From NCBI GenBank assembly GCA_963662905.2, contig CAXXFD010000001.1, positions 620,001 to 684,000 of the forward strand: 64,000 bases of DNA, written 5' to 3'. The notes under the pieces were generated by a model. The model saw nothing but the letters and a program-made list of their open reading frames with translations. It made no database searches and was not told the DNA's origin. The DNA comes from G963662905 sp963662905 (lineage in GTDB: Bacteria > Bacteroidota > Bacteroidia > Bacteroidales > WRLA01). The position numbers were made by a program, and so were the translations under genes. Below are positions 25,081-33,857 of this stretch, in pieces. Within the stretch, counting starts at the first letter, position 1. Each line of letters opens with the position of its first letter.

Positions 25081-27285
25081 ATGAAAAGACTGTTCGTTGT
25101 TTCCAACCGCTTACCTATTGAAATTCAACAAATACACGACAAAAAAGAATTAATGCGCCGTCCGGGTGGTTTTGAAAACGGATTACAGGCATTTCACGAA
25201 GAATATGATATAAAATGGATCGGACGTCCGGGCAAAAATATTGATGAAATAAGCGAAAGCGAAAAAATCCGCCTCGACAATAAATTTCGTCAGGAAAACT
25301 GCATCCCGGTTTATATTGATGAGGAGCTGCGCAACCGTTTTCTGGAAGGGTTCTGCGAGCATACGCTTTGGCCTTTGTTCAATTATTTCACACAATTTGC
25401 CAGTTTCGATACCGAACAATGGGAATCATTCCGGCAGGTGAATACGATTTACGCTGATATCATCGCAAAATTTGCAACAGATGATGATGTGGTGTGGATC
25501 CACGATTATCATTTAATGTTGGTTCCCGGGCTTTTGCGCCAAATATTTCCCAAAATGTCGATTGGATATTTTCAGCATATTCCTTTTCCGTCCTTTGAGG
25601 TATTCCGGCTGCTGCCCTGGCGCATGGAATTGCTCAACGGCATACTTGCTTCCGATCTGATTGGCTTTCATATTTATGACTATCAGCGGCATTTTATGAG
25701 TTCGGTGCGGCGCCTTTTGGGTCATGAAACCATTTTCAACCGCATCAGGCTTGATGAACGCATTGTAAAAGTGGATGCTTTCCCAAAGGGGATTGATTAT
25801 AAATTTTTCAATGAAAGCGCACGAAAATCAGCGCAAGGAACAGAAAAAACAGAGATTACTCAGGCATTTGAGGTGTTTCACCGCAGAGGGTCAAACCGAA
25901 AAATTATCCTTTCCATTGACCGCCTGGATTATACAAAAGGATTGAAAGACCGCATCAAATCATTTGAAATGTTCCTGAACCTGCATCCTGAATATCTTCA
26001 AAAAGTAAGCCTTTTCCTGTATGTGGAACCTTCGCGGGAGAAAATCACAGAGTACAAAAAGCTGAAACGACAGTTGGAAGAGCTTGTTGGCCGCATCAAC
26101 GGACGCTATGGGCAAATCAACTGGATGCCGGTTTGGTATTTTTATCATCCGGTATCGCGCCGGGAGCGCATCGAATTGTACAGCAATGCAGATATTGCCC
26201 TGATTACGCCCACGCGCGATGGGATGAACCTCAACGCCAAAGAATATATTGCATGCCGTACCGGGCAGGATGGCGTCCTGATACTCAGCGAGATGGCCGG
26301 AGCAGCAAAAGAGCTTGGCGAATCTCTTATTGTAAACCCGAATAACCGTGGGGAAGTTGCCGAAACAATTTTCCGCGCTTTAAACATGCCTTTAAAAGAA
26401 CAAAAAGAGCGCATGAAGGTGCTGCAAAACAGGCTGGAAATTTATAACGACATCCGCTGGGCCAGCGATTTTATCCATGGACTTCAGGATGTGCGTAAAT
26501 TGCAAAAAACGCATTTTACCCAAAAAATTGATGCTCAAATAGAAGCACAGCTTAAAGAAAAATATCAAAAAGCAGCCAGGCGCATCATCTTCCTTGATTA
26601 TGATGGTACTTTAACCGGCTTCCACAATGATCCGCAAATGGCCAAACCTGATGACGAACTGTACGCTATCGTTGAGAAGCTGTTGCAGCCCGAAGAAAAC
26701 ACTTTGGTAATCATCAGCGGGCGCGATAAAGAAACGCTTTCGGAATGGTTTAAAGATTATCCGCGCATGGCCTTTATCGCCGAGCATGGGGTTTGGCACA
26801 AAAATCCCGAAAGCGATTGGGGCATGACAAACCAAATTGAAAAAGACTGGATGGAAATTATTGAGCCGCTGCTGCAAAATTATGTTGACCGCACGCCCCG
26901 CACCTTTATTGAGTACAAAAACTACTCATTGGTGTGGCATTACCGCCATGCCGATCCCGATATGGGCCAACAACGTGCCTGGGAGCTGAAAGAAGACCTC
27001 AAAAATTACATAGCCAATCTAAATCTGGAAATTATGGATGGCGATAAGGTGATTGAAATCAAGAATGCCGGCATCAATAAAGGACGGGCGGCTTTGAATA
27101 AAATCGCTGACGATCACTTTGATTTTATGCTTGCCATTGGCGATGACTGGACAGACGAATATACTTTCAAGTCACTCCCTAAAACTGCAGAAACCATAAA
27201 AGTAGGCACAAAATCTACTGCTGCAAAATATTATTTGGGTGGTGTTTCGGACGTGCGCAGGCTTTTGGATGGATTGGGAAATTAG
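25081..27285 (+). CDS. otsAB: Bifunctional trehalose-6-phosphate synthase/phosphatase
   Basis: The 734-residue fusion makes trehalose in two steps from UDP-glucose and glucose-6-phosphate. The N-terminal GT20 synthase (about 1-470) starts MKRLFVVSNRLPIEI and shows VWIHDYHLMLVPGLLRQ, GYFQHIPFPSFEVFRLLPWR, SIDRLDYTKGLKDR and TPTRDGMNLNAKEYIACR, which contact the donor and acceptor. The C-terminal HAD phosphatase (about 500-734) has FLDYDGTL with nucleophile Asp506 and its partner Asp508, then ISGRD and AIGDDWTDEYTF. Trehalose is a compatible solute, so the role is stress or osmotic protection. It is a single gene with its own promoter box and no visible terminator. Confidence 0.95.
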   Translation: MKRLFVVSNRLPIEIQQIHDKKELMRRPGGFENGLQAFHEEYDIKWIGRPGKNIDEISESEKIRLDNKFRQENCIPVYIDEELRNRFLEGFCEHTLWPLFNYFTQFASFDTEQWESFRQVNTIYADIIAKFATDDDVVWIHDYHLMLVPGLLRQIFPKMSIGYFQHIPFPSFEVFRLLPWRMELLNGILASDLIGFHIYDYQRHFMSSVRRLLGHETIFNRIRLDERIVKVDAFPKGIDYKFFNESARKSAQGTEKTEITQAFEVFHRRGSNRKIILSIDRLDYTKGLKDRIKSFEMFLNLHPEYLQKVSLFLYVEPSREKITEYKKLKRQLEELVGRINGRYGQINWMPVWYFYHPVSRRERIELYSNADIALITPTRDGMNLNAKEYIACRTGQDGVLILSEMAGAAKELGESLIVNPNNRGEVAETIFRALNMPLKEQKERMKVLQNRLEIYNDIRWASDFIHGLQDVRKLQKTHFTQKIDAQIEAQLKEKYQKAARRIIFLDYDGTLTGFHNDPQMAKPDDELYAIVEKLLQPEENTLVIISGRDKETLSEWFKDYPRMAFIAEHGVWHKNPESDWGMTNQIEKDWMEIIEPLLQNYVDRTPRTFIEYKNYSLVWHYRHADPDMGQQRAWELKEDLKNYIANLNLEIMDGDKVIEIKNAGINKGRAALNKIADDHFDFMLAIGDDWTDEYTFKSLPKTAETIKVGTKSTAAKYYLGGVSDVRRLLDGLGN

Positions 27286-27365
27286 CTTGCGCGTTCTTGG
27301 CAGAGGGATGAATAACAGGGTTAAACTTTTAGTAAAGTGCAAACTTTACTCCATTCTACTTTATT

Positions 27366-27584
27366 TTAATCTAGCTGAAAATAGGCACTTAATTGTTTTT
27401 CATTATCAAAGAACAAATCTCCTCTAACTATTCTATTATCAAAGAACGCTTTCATTTTATTTTCAGAAAAAAACACATCAAAATACAACCCCTGATTATT
27501 ATAAATAAATATATAATTACCGTTATGAATGTATTTTTCGACTGATTTATCTGCTCTAATATAATTTGTTTCAACTTGAATCAT
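27366..27584 (-). CDS. Small hypothetical protein coupled to the HNH nuclease gene
   Basis: The 72-residue product (MIQVETNYIRADKSVEKYIH...) is rich in Tyr, Phe, Asn and Asp, with no signal peptide, membrane segment or known motif. Its ATG overlaps the TGA stop of the HNH gene by four bases (ATGA), so the two are probably translated together. The region is AT-rich compared with neighbouring genes, as expected for acquired DNA. It might be a specificity or immunity partner of the nuclease, but nothing in the sequence shows this. Confidence 0.5.
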   Translation of the reverse strand: MIQVETNYIRADKSVEKYIHNGNYIFIYNNQGLYFDVFFSENKMKAFFDNRIVRGDLFFDNEKQLSAYFQLD

Positions 27585-28345
27585 TTTATAAAAATATTTT
27601 GATAATGATATTCTAGAAACTCTTTTGATGGCAAGAATTTATCTGGTAAAATGATCCCTTGATTATTATAGTTAAAGAAAAAGTCATTAACAGCTTTATC
27701 TTTTGAATACTCATCAAAGAATTTTGAAATCAAAACTTTATAATCAGGTGTGATGGTAATAAAACCTCCATCAAATGCTTTATCGTGAATTGAATTCAAA
27801 CATAATCCATTTCGAGGATTTATTCTATTTTCTTTGTCTTTTGCCCAAGGTTTTATATGACTTGCAACTAAAAAATCAGGGATTGACAATCCAGTAATAC
27901 AACATTTTAAATTATATGATGATAAAATTGTGCTTCTGAAAAAATTCTGATTTACTCTTGTTTTGATATTTGTTTCTCGTTCTTTGCCTTCAGGGAATAC
28001 CTCTTTCTCAAGCCCTTCAGTTTGTTCTACTTTTTTATTTTGAAATTTTGCAATAAGCTCTTCACTTTCAAAAGCTAAGTTATCCCAATTGCCATTAAAT
28101 TCATTCCAAACAACTTCTTCTAATTTACTTCCATTGGCCAAGCCCGTAATTCCTTGTTTTTTCAATTCCGGATCAAGTCGCCCAAAATTTCCAATTTTCA
28201 TATTTAAAGCAGATGGAGAACGACCAATATTATTAGCATATTTAATTATAATTGGATTTGTTTTACTGCTACTTTTGAATAGAATTTTGCAGTAAACATT
28301 AAACGCAATTATTGTTTCTTCTCTTGTCCACTTATTCTTTGCCAT
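27581..28345 (-). CDS. HNH endonuclease (restriction-type)
   Basis: The 254-residue protein has a C-terminal HNH_2-like nuclease domain: NLKCCITGLSIPDFLVASHIKPWAKDKENRINPRNGLCLNSIHDKAFDGGF, with the His of ASHIKPW, the Asn of NGLCLN and the His of IHDKAFD. The N-terminal part (KWTREETIIAFNVYCKI... IGRSPSALNMKIGNF) is a helical domain common in these stand-alone HNH genes linked to restriction systems. I start at the ATG at 28345; a TTG four codons upstream is less likely. A vsr fragment and another broken ORF lie just upstream on the same strand, so it looks like the surviving piece of a restriction-modification island. No intact methyltransferase is near. Confidence 0.85.
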   Translation of the reverse strand: MAKNKWTREETIIAFNVYCKILFKSSSKTNPIIIKYANNIGRSPSALNMKIGNFGRLDPELKKQGITGLANGSKLEEVVWNEFNGNWDNLAFESEELIAKFQNKKVEQTEGLEKEVFPEGKERETNIKTRVNQNFFRSTILSSYNLKCCITGLSIPDFLVASHIKPWAKDKENRINPRNGLCLNSIHDKAFDGGFITITPDYKVLISKFFDEYSKDKAVNDFFFNYNNQGIILPDKFLPSKEFLEYHYQNIFIK

Positions 28346-28369
28346 AATTTTATTCAACTGTCTTTTGCA

Positions 28370-28573
28370 TTAGGAATTGCAGAGGAAATCCGTTTTAAGA
28401 GGAACGAACAAAAAGGTTGTAACGGGAAGCCCGACCCAAAAGCGATACACCCAAAAAAAATCTGCGAATTCGCTAATCCTTAAATCTTTGCAAAGTACAT
28501 TTAAGATAGTTCTGCCTTTGGATCTGACAGCTTGCATATTTTTTCTTCTCTGCTCTTTCGTCAATTTATCCAT
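28370..28573 (-). pseudogene. vsr: vsr mismatch endonuclease, N-terminal remnant
   Basis: The first 20 residues (MDKLTKEQRRKNMQAVRSKG) match the start of Vsr, the very-short-patch repair endonuclease that corrects T:G mismatches made by Dcm-type cytosine methylation. After that the similarity stops: the expected metal-site Asp and the FCDSEFWHG-like motif are missing and the frame ends after 67 codons. The second half contains GC-rich text (GTCGGGCTTCCCGTTACAAC) unlike the first half, suggesting an insertion or rearrangement. It cannot encode an active enzyme. Confidence 0.6.
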
Positions 28574-28587
28574 AATACAAAGATAAT

Positions 28588-28875
28588 TTATTCTTTTGGC
28601 GTGCTTGGCATAAAAGCCTGCACTTTTGCAATTTTAAGTTTGTGAGAGGTTTTGTGCGCATAGCAAATTTGCTTAATATTGCCCCAATCTGAGTTTTTTT
28701 CTTTCCCGTCTATTCTTTTCAGTTCTTCTAAAAGCAGGTTTTCAGGAATAAGGCCGGTTATAAAATCATGGGGACAATTGAGCCAATTTTTTGTACTATT
28801 GTATTGTATTTCACAGCCAATTGAGATAGTTGAAAAACGCAGCTGATAGTGACTATTCCAGTGGCAAAGAAACAC
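28588..28875 (-). pseudogene. C-terminal remnant of an unrecognised gene
   Basis: A 95-codon frame begins at a GTG (28875), with the same frame open further upstream but without an ATG before the promoter zone of elbB. It ends ...VQAFMPSTPKE. I recognise no family; the text LNCPHDFITGLIPENLLLEELKRIDG is protein-like and mixed in composition. It sits in line with the vsr fragment and the HNH gene, so it is probably the 3' end of a restriction or methylation gene cut by a deletion. It could also be a genuine small gene. Confidence 0.4.
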
Positions 28876-28931
28876 TTTAGCCTGTAGGGTTAATTTATGC
28901 GGCAGTATTAAAAAACAACAAATAAAACAAA

Positions 28932-29591
28932 ATGATGATGAAAAAATTTGCAGTAGTATTAAGCGGTTGCGGTGTTTTTGACGGAGCCGAGATCCACGAA
29001 GCTACATTAAGTATGTATGCCATTGCCAAAGCGGGCGGTTCTTATGATATTTTTGCCCCCGACATCAATCAGCACCATGTAATCAATCACCTAAACGGTG
29101 AAGAAATGCAGGAAAAGCGCAACGTATTGGTAGAATCGGCACGTATCGCACGTGGTGCAATAAAGAACCTGAAGGAGTTGAATTCGGAAGATTATGATGT
29201 ACTTTTTTTCCCGGGTGGTTTTGGGGTGGCAAAAAACCTTTGCACCCTTGCTTTCGATGGCCCGGAAGCAGCCGTAAACGGAGATGTTGCGGAAGCAGTA
29301 CGGTCATTTTACGAAGCAGATAAACCAATTGCAGCCCTGTGTATTGCGCCTGCCATGATCGCACGCATCCTTCCCGGAGTTACAGTAACCATTGGCCGGG
29401 ACGAAGGAACAATAACTGCTATTGAAGCAATGGGCGGGAAACACATCAACACGGATCATGAGCAGGTAATGGTGGACAAAGAGCACAAAATCTACACAAC
29501 ACCCTGTTATATGCTCGATGCCAATATCCTGCAAATCGGAAAAGGTGCTGAGAATATTGTAGCAAAAGTTCTGGAAGACCTGAGGGATTAA
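28932..29591 (+). CDS. elbB: ElbB-type glyoxalase / DJ-1 PfpI family protein
   Basis: The 219-residue cytoplasmic protein belongs to the class I glutamine-amidotransferase-like superfamily. Motifs: VVLSGCGVFDGAEIHEATL at the start, FFPGGFGVAKNLCTLA (about 95-110) and the nucleophile elbow ALCIAPAMIARIL with its Cys at about 137, all characteristic of ElbB. The family has glyoxalase activity (methylglyoxal or glyoxal to a hydroxyacid) and was linked to isoprenoid biosynthesis in E. coli. There are three ATG/Met candidates in a row (28932, 28935 and a Lys-preceded core); the choice changes only two residues. It is a single gene next to the decayed restriction patch. Confidence 0.92.
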   Translation: MMMKKFAVVLSGCGVFDGAEIHEATLSMYAIAKAGGSYDIFAPDINQHHVINHLNGEEMQEKRNVLVESARIARGAIKNLKELNSEDYDVLFFPGGFGVAKNLCTLAFDGPEAAVNGDVAEAVRSFYEADKPIAALCIAPAMIARILPGVTVTIGRDEGTITAIEAMGGKHINTDHEQVMVDKEHKIYTTPCYMLDANILQIGKGAENIVAKVLEDLRD

Positions 29592-29616
29592 AATGCTAAT
29601 CTGATAAATGAAAGAT

Positions 29617-29642
29617 CACCCGGGCGCTTGTCCGGGATTTTT
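29617..29642 (+). terminator. Weak terminator after elbB
   Basis: CCCGG pairs with CCGGG around GCGCTTGT, followed by ATTTTTGT. The stem is short. Confidence 0.5.
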
Positions 29643-29648
29643 GTGCCA

Positions 29649-30386
29649 TTAAATTTCGTGGCCAAACTTCATTTCCAGCTTGTTACAGGCTTTTTCAGCA
29701 GCAATTTTTTCTGCACCTTTAATGGAGTAGTCCTGAGCTTTGGCAAGGGACTCATTATTGACCAGGATTTCAACCTGATATTGTTTTTTATGGCCCTGGC
29801 CAATTTCCTGGATCAATTTAAATTCGACCTCCTGTTTTTCTTTCTGAGACCATTCAATCAGCTTGCTTTTAAAATTGAGCTGCTGATTTTCGAGTCGGTC
29901 GATATCGTAATGAACTTTTACCACACGGTTTAGGAGGATTTTTTTTGTGGGCATATAACCTTTATCAAGGTAAAGTGCGCCCACAAAAGCCTCAAAGGCA
30001 TCGCCCATAGCCGATTTGGATTTGTGGTAAATATCCGAATTGGATTCAATGAGTTTATCCAAACCAAGTTTAATGCTGAGTTTGTTGAGTTGCTCACGGC
30101 TCACAATTTTTGAGCGCATTTCGGTAAGGAAACCTTCGTCTTTGAGGGGGAATTTTTTAAAGAGATAATCTGCAATAATGGAACCTAAAACGGCATCGCC
30201 GAGATATTCCAGGCGTTCGTTGCTCACTTTAACGCCTTTAGTGACTTCCTGTGCGGCAGAGCGGTGCCTGAAAGCCAGTTTATACAAAAAAATATTTCCG
30301 GGATAAAACCCGAAAATATTTTTTATGGAGTGATAAAGTTCTTTATCAGGAGATAACGATGCTTTAATCAGACGAACGCCAACCAA
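29649..30386 (-). CDS. rnc: Ribonuclease III
   Basis: The 245-residue double-strand-specific RNase processes rRNA precursors and structured mRNAs. The RNase III signature NERLEYLGDAVLGSIIADYLF (about 52-72) carries the catalytic Glu and Asp; a second acidic site is in KSAMGDAFEAFVGALYLDKGY. The dsRNA-binding domain is C-terminal (about 170-243, KSKLIEWSQKEKQEVEFKL). The only possible start is TTG at 30386-30384: three bases separate it from the fabF stop, and an in-frame stop lies right upstream. It is the third gene of acpP-fabF-rnc, a common arrangement. Confidence 0.95.
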   Translation of the reverse strand: MVGVRLIKASLSPDKELYHSIKNIFGFYPGNIFLYKLAFRHRSAAQEVTKGVKVSNERLEYLGDAVLGSIIADYLFKKFPLKDEGFLTEMRSKIVSREQLNKLSIKLGLDKLIESNSDIYHKSKSAMGDAFEAFVGALYLDKGYMPTKKILLNRVVKVHYDIDRLENQQLNFKSKLIEWSQKEKQEVEFKLIQEIGQGHKKQYQVEILVNNESLAKAQDYSIKGAEKIAAEKACNKLEMKFGHEI

Positions 30387-30389
30387 GGT

Positions 30390-31643
30390 TTATTCCTCAA
30401 ATTTTTTGAACGCGATAGAAGCATTATGTCCGCCAAACCCAAAGGTATTGCTTAAAGCAGCTTTGATATCCCTTTTCACGGCTTTGTGATAAGTAAAATC
30501 AAGTTTGTTGTCAATTTCCGGATCGTCGGTAAAGTGGTTGATTGTAGGAGGAACAATTCCGTGCTTCACAGCAAGAACTGTAGCAATAGCTTCAATCGCG
30601 CCCGCAGCACCGAGGAGGTGACCGGTCATGGATTTGGTAGAATTTATCTGAATATTATATGCGTGATCACCAAAAAGGCTCACAATGGCCTTTGGTTCAG
30701 CAATATCACCAAGAGGTGTGGATGTTCCATGCGTATTGATGTGGTCGATATCATCAGGATTGATACCACCATCTTCCATTGCCCATTTCATGGCATTCAT
30801 TGCGCCCAGTCCTTCGGGGTGCGGTGCTGTCATATGATAGGCATCGCCTGAAAGGCCGGCACCGGCCAGTTCACAATAAATACGGGCACCACGCTTTTTA
30901 GCGTGTTCAAGTTCTTCAAGAACAATTGCGCCACCGCCTTCACCAAGAATAAAACCATCACGGTCTTTATCGAAAGGCCGGGAAGCGGTTTTTGGATCAT
31001 CGTTGCGTGTAGAAATAGCGTGCATGGAGTTAAAACCACCAACGCCGGCTTCATTTATAGCAGCTTCAGAACCACCGGTAATAAAAATATCGGCTTTACC
31101 TAAGCGAATATAGTTAAATGCATCAGCAATAGAATTTGCACTTGATGCACAAGCAGATACAGTAGCGAAATTGGGACCCCTGAAACCATATTTAATGGAA
31201 ATATGACCGGCTGTAATATCAGCGATCATTTTGGGGATGAAGAAAGGATTAAATCGAGGTGTTCCATCACCTTTGCCAAAATCAACAACTTCGTTTAAAA
31301 AAGTGTCGAGCCCTCCGATACCACTGGCCCAAATCACACCACAGCGATCCAGATCCAGCTCTTCGGTTTTTAATGCAGCATCAGCATAAGCCTCTGCTGA
31401 AGAAATCAGTCCGTATTGCGCATAGCGGTCATACTTCCTGGCCTCTTTCCGGTCAAAATGATCCTTAACATCAAAACCCTTGAGTTCACAGGCAAATTGC
31501 GTCTTGAATTTCGAAGCATCAAAACGGGTGATGGGTGCAGCACCACTGACCCCAGCCTGCAATGCTTCCCAGTATTCCGGGGTGCTGTTGCCAATTGGGG
31601 TCAGTGAGCCAAGCCCTGTTACAACTACTCTCTTTAACTTCAT
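30390..31643 (-). CDS. fabF: 3-oxoacyl-ACP synthase II
   Basis: The 417-residue condensing enzyme elongates fatty acids by joining malonyl-ACP to the acyl chain. It has a thiolase fold, with the active Cys in TVSACASSANSIADAF (about 163) and the two His in NTHGTSTPLGD and KSMTGHLLGAAGAIEA. Its length and motifs are typical of KAS II. It follows acpP at 15 bp and precedes rnc at 3 bp, so the three are one transcript starting at the acpP promoter. Confidence 0.97.
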   Translation of the reverse strand: MKLKRVVVTGLGSLTPIGNSTPEYWEALQAGVSGAAPITRFDASKFKTQFACELKGFDVKDHFDRKEARKYDRYAQYGLISSAEAYADAALKTEELDLDRCGVIWASGIGGLDTFLNEVVDFGKGDGTPRFNPFFIPKMIADITAGHISIKYGFRGPNFATVSACASSANSIADAFNYIRLGKADIFITGGSEAAINEAGVGGFNSMHAISTRNDDPKTASRPFDKDRDGFILGEGGGAIVLEELEHAKKRGARIYCELAGAGLSGDAYHMTAPHPEGLGAMNAMKWAMEDGGINPDDIDHINTHGTSTPLGDIAEPKAIVSLFGDHAYNIQINSTKSMTGHLLGAAGAIEAIATVLAVKHGIVPPTINHFTDDPEIDNKLDFTYHKAVKRDIKAALSNTFGFGGHNASIAFKKFEE

Positions 31644-31658
31644 TAAAAATGAAATTAA

Positions 31659-31895
31659 TTATTTAGCATTGTTTTCGATGTAGGCGATAGCTTCCTTCAC
31701 GTTTGAAATCTTTTCAGCCTGGTCATCTGGAATAGCGATACCGAATTCTTTCTCGAATTCCATAATCAGTTCTACTGTATCCAGTGAATCAGCACCTAAG
31801 TCGTTTGTGAAGCTTGCTTCTGGAGTTACGTCGTTCTCGTCAACACCAAGCTTATCTACGATGATGTTCTTAACTCTTTCTGCAATATCAGACAT
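31659..31895 (-). CDS. acpP: Acyl carrier protein
   Basis: The 78-residue acidic carrier holds growing fatty acids on a phosphopantetheine arm. The attachment motif is LGADSLDTVEL with Ser37. The length and high content of Asp and Glu are normal. First gene of acpP-fabF-rnc. Confidence 0.97.
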   Translation of the reverse strand: MSDIAERVKNIIVDKLGVDENDVTPEASFTNDLGADSLDTVELIMEFEKEFGIAIPDDQAEKISNVKEAIAYIENNAK

Positions 31896-32228
31896 ACTTT
31901 TTAAATTTTGGTTAAACAGGCTGCAAAGAAACTAATTTATTATTCAATATCCAAAAAAAAACTGCCAATTTGCCTGTATTATTCTTATAAAATATTATAA
32001 ATCAATTGCTTGGAAAAAGGTTAAAATGAGGCAACAAATTTTGTTTAGTAAACTAAATTGCCTTTCAGTATGTGGCTAAATAACATTAATACAGCGTATT
32101 ATTGTTGTGAATGTGTTTCTGAATGTTAGTATTATATAAACTGTTGTTATACAGGGGTTTAAAAAATGAATGTTATTCTGTGGTATAAAAACAAGGGCTT
32201 TCGCTTATCATTTTGAGGTTTATTCCAA
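31896..32228 (-). promoter_or_regulatory. Intergenic region with the acpP promoter
   Basis: These 333 bp, AT-rich, have no gene. The minus-strand box TTTCTTTG at 31924-31931 (one mismatch to TAnnTTTG), 29 bp before the acpP ATG, is the likely promoter. A weak inverted repeat AGGCAA/TTGCCT (32029-32063) lies in the middle. I see nothing else. Confidence 0.45.
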
Positions 32229-33317
32229 TTACAGATGTGCTTTTATATATTTCTTAAGAACCACCGGAAAGGCAAATTCAATTAATTGCATGGGTGCTTG
32301 TTGTTCATAAGTTGATAACCATTTGGGAATATCATGACACACTATTATAATATGTATAAAGCGAAGGTGGAGCAGTTGGTGACTTAAACGATGTTTTTGT
32401 ATCGGAGATAATTGGATTATCCTGAATTCATCGGCATGAAGCCCCGACTCTTTTCTGATTACCGATTCAATATCGGCTTCAGCAAGGGGTGCTTTCGTTT
32501 CGATCAGGGGAAATTCAAAAAGATGTGCCCAGATATCACGCTCGCTTCTTTGCCTGATAAATACTTTGTGCTGATGTTCGTTGCTTTGATGGAATGCCAC
32601 GATATAATTCAGGTACCTCTTCTGTACGGCATTTCCTTGTTTTTTATTTGGAAGCAGTGTTTCTATTCCCATTTTATGGCTCAGGCAAAGATCCTGAACA
32701 GGGCACAAAGTACAGCTGGGTTTTTTGGGTGTACAGACCAGTGCGCCCAGTTCCATTGTAGCCTGATTGAACATTGCTGCATCACGGCCACTGATCAGTT
32801 GTGCGCCAAAATTAGTTGCAGTTTTCATGAATGCCGGACTGTCCTGCGGTTCTTCGAGCGCCAATATGCGCGAAAACAACCTTTTAACATTACCATCTAT
32901 AGCGGGATGTTGCGCACCAAAGGCGAAAGAAGCTATGGCGGCAGCGGTATATGGGCCAATACCGGGCAATTGGAGCAGTACATCATATTGATCAGGGAAT
33001 TGACCCTTGTAATGAGATGAAACAATGCGTGCCGTTTTTAAAAGGTTTCTTGCGCGCGAATAATAACCCAGGCCTTCCCACAGCAGCAGTACTTCTTTTT
33101 CATCTGCAGCCGCCAGGCTTTTCAGGTCAGGAAACCGCCGGGTGAAGACATTATAATACTGCAGGCCCTGCTGAACGCGGGTTTGCTGTAAAATTATTTC
33201 TGATAACCAGATTTTGTAAGCCTCTCCGGTTTCCCTCCATGGAAGGTCGCGCTTATGCTTAATGTACCAGTCAATCAGTTTGTTATAAAATAATTCCAGA
33301 GGAAAATCTTTCTCCAT
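32229..33317 (-). CDS. mutY: Adenine DNA glycosylase
   Basis: The 362-residue repair enzyme removes A mispaired with 8-oxoguanine. The HhH-GPD domain (about 30-190) contains ILQQTRVQQGLQYY and the helix-hairpin-helix LLQLPGIGPYTAAAIASFAFG, with the catalytic Asp in AIDGNVKRLFSR. A [4Fe-4S] cluster loop follows, with Cys spacing C-x6-C-x2-C-x5-C in LVCTPKKPSCTLCPVQDLC (about 193-213). The C-terminal NUDIX-like domain (about 230-360) recognises the oxidised base. It is a single gene diverging from HU. Confidence 0.95.
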   Translation of the reverse strand: MEKDFPLELFYNKLIDWYIKHKRDLPWRETGEAYKIWLSEIILQQTRVQQGLQYYNVFTRRFPDLKSLAAADEKEVLLLWEGLGYYSRARNLLKTARIVSSHYKGQFPDQYDVLLQLPGIGPYTAAAIASFAFGAQHPAIDGNVKRLFSRILALEEPQDSPAFMKTATNFGAQLISGRDAAMFNQATMELGALVCTPKKPSCTLCPVQDLCLSHKMGIETLLPNKKQGNAVQKRYLNYIVAFHQSNEHQHKVFIRQRSERDIWAHLFEFPLIETKAPLAEADIESVIRKESGLHADEFRIIQLSPIQKHRLSHQLLHLRFIHIIIVCHDIPKWLSTYEQQAPMQLIEFAFPVVLKKYIKAHL

Positions 33318-33473
33318 AAAAACTCCGGTTTTTCATTAGTTATGAACAATTATCATACGGATTGTGTTGAAGCGGAAAATACACTAAGCTTTCCAACTTC
33401 TACAATAATATTATTTAGAGCACATTAGGGTGAAAAATTATTTGAATTAATTTAGTGCGGAACAAATTTTTTT

Positions 33474-33481
33474 TATCTTTG
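33474..33481 (+). promoter_or_regulatory. Predicted -7 box for the HU operon
   Basis: TATCTTTG in the context TTTTATCTTTGCAGCC is an excellent TAnnTTTG box, 49 bp before the HU start. Confidence 0.7.
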
Positions 33482-33530
33482 CAGCCTTGTTGGAAAATTA
33501 TAAATCAGTTAATTAAAAACATATACGATC

Positions 33531-33824
33531 ATGACTAAAGCGGAAATTGTAGCGGATATCGCTAACAAAACTAACGTTGAAAAGGTTGCTGTACAGCACA
33601 TCGTTGAAGCTTTTATGGACTCTATCAAGGGTTCACTTGCAAAAGGAGAAAATGTTTATCTGAGAGGTTTTGGTAGCTTCGTTATTAAGAAAAGGGCTGA
33701 AAAGACCGGCCGTAATATCAGTAAGAACACAACTATCATCATTCCTGCCCATAACATTCCTGCTTTTAAGCCTGCCAAGACTTTTGTAAGCGAAGTGAAG
33801 GATAATGTTGAAGTAGCTGACTAA
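33531..33824 (+). CDS. hup: HU-family histone-like DNA-binding protein
   Basis: The 97-residue nucleoid protein bends DNA as a dimer. It has the helical start MTKAEIVADIANKTNVEK, FMDSIKGSLAKGENVYLRGFGSFVIKKRAEKTGRN, and the beta-arm IIPAHNIPAFKPAKTFVSEVK with the intercalating Pro. The length is slightly above the 90 of standard HU because of a short C-terminal tail. A 29-codon basic gene follows 33 bp later and shares its terminator. Confidence 0.95.
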   Translation: MTKAEIVADIANKTNVEKVAVQHIVEAFMDSIKGSLAKGENVYLRGFGSFVIKKRAEKTGRNISKNTTIIIPAHNIPAFKPAKTFVSEVKDNVEVAD

Positions 33825-33857
33825 TTCATTTAATTGTTGTTTTAAAATTTTATTGAA

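Noticed and set aside
27366..28875. Complete restriction-modification system
   Set aside because: No methyltransferase motif is present, vsr is truncated and the first ORF lacks its start, so only the HNH gene is intact.
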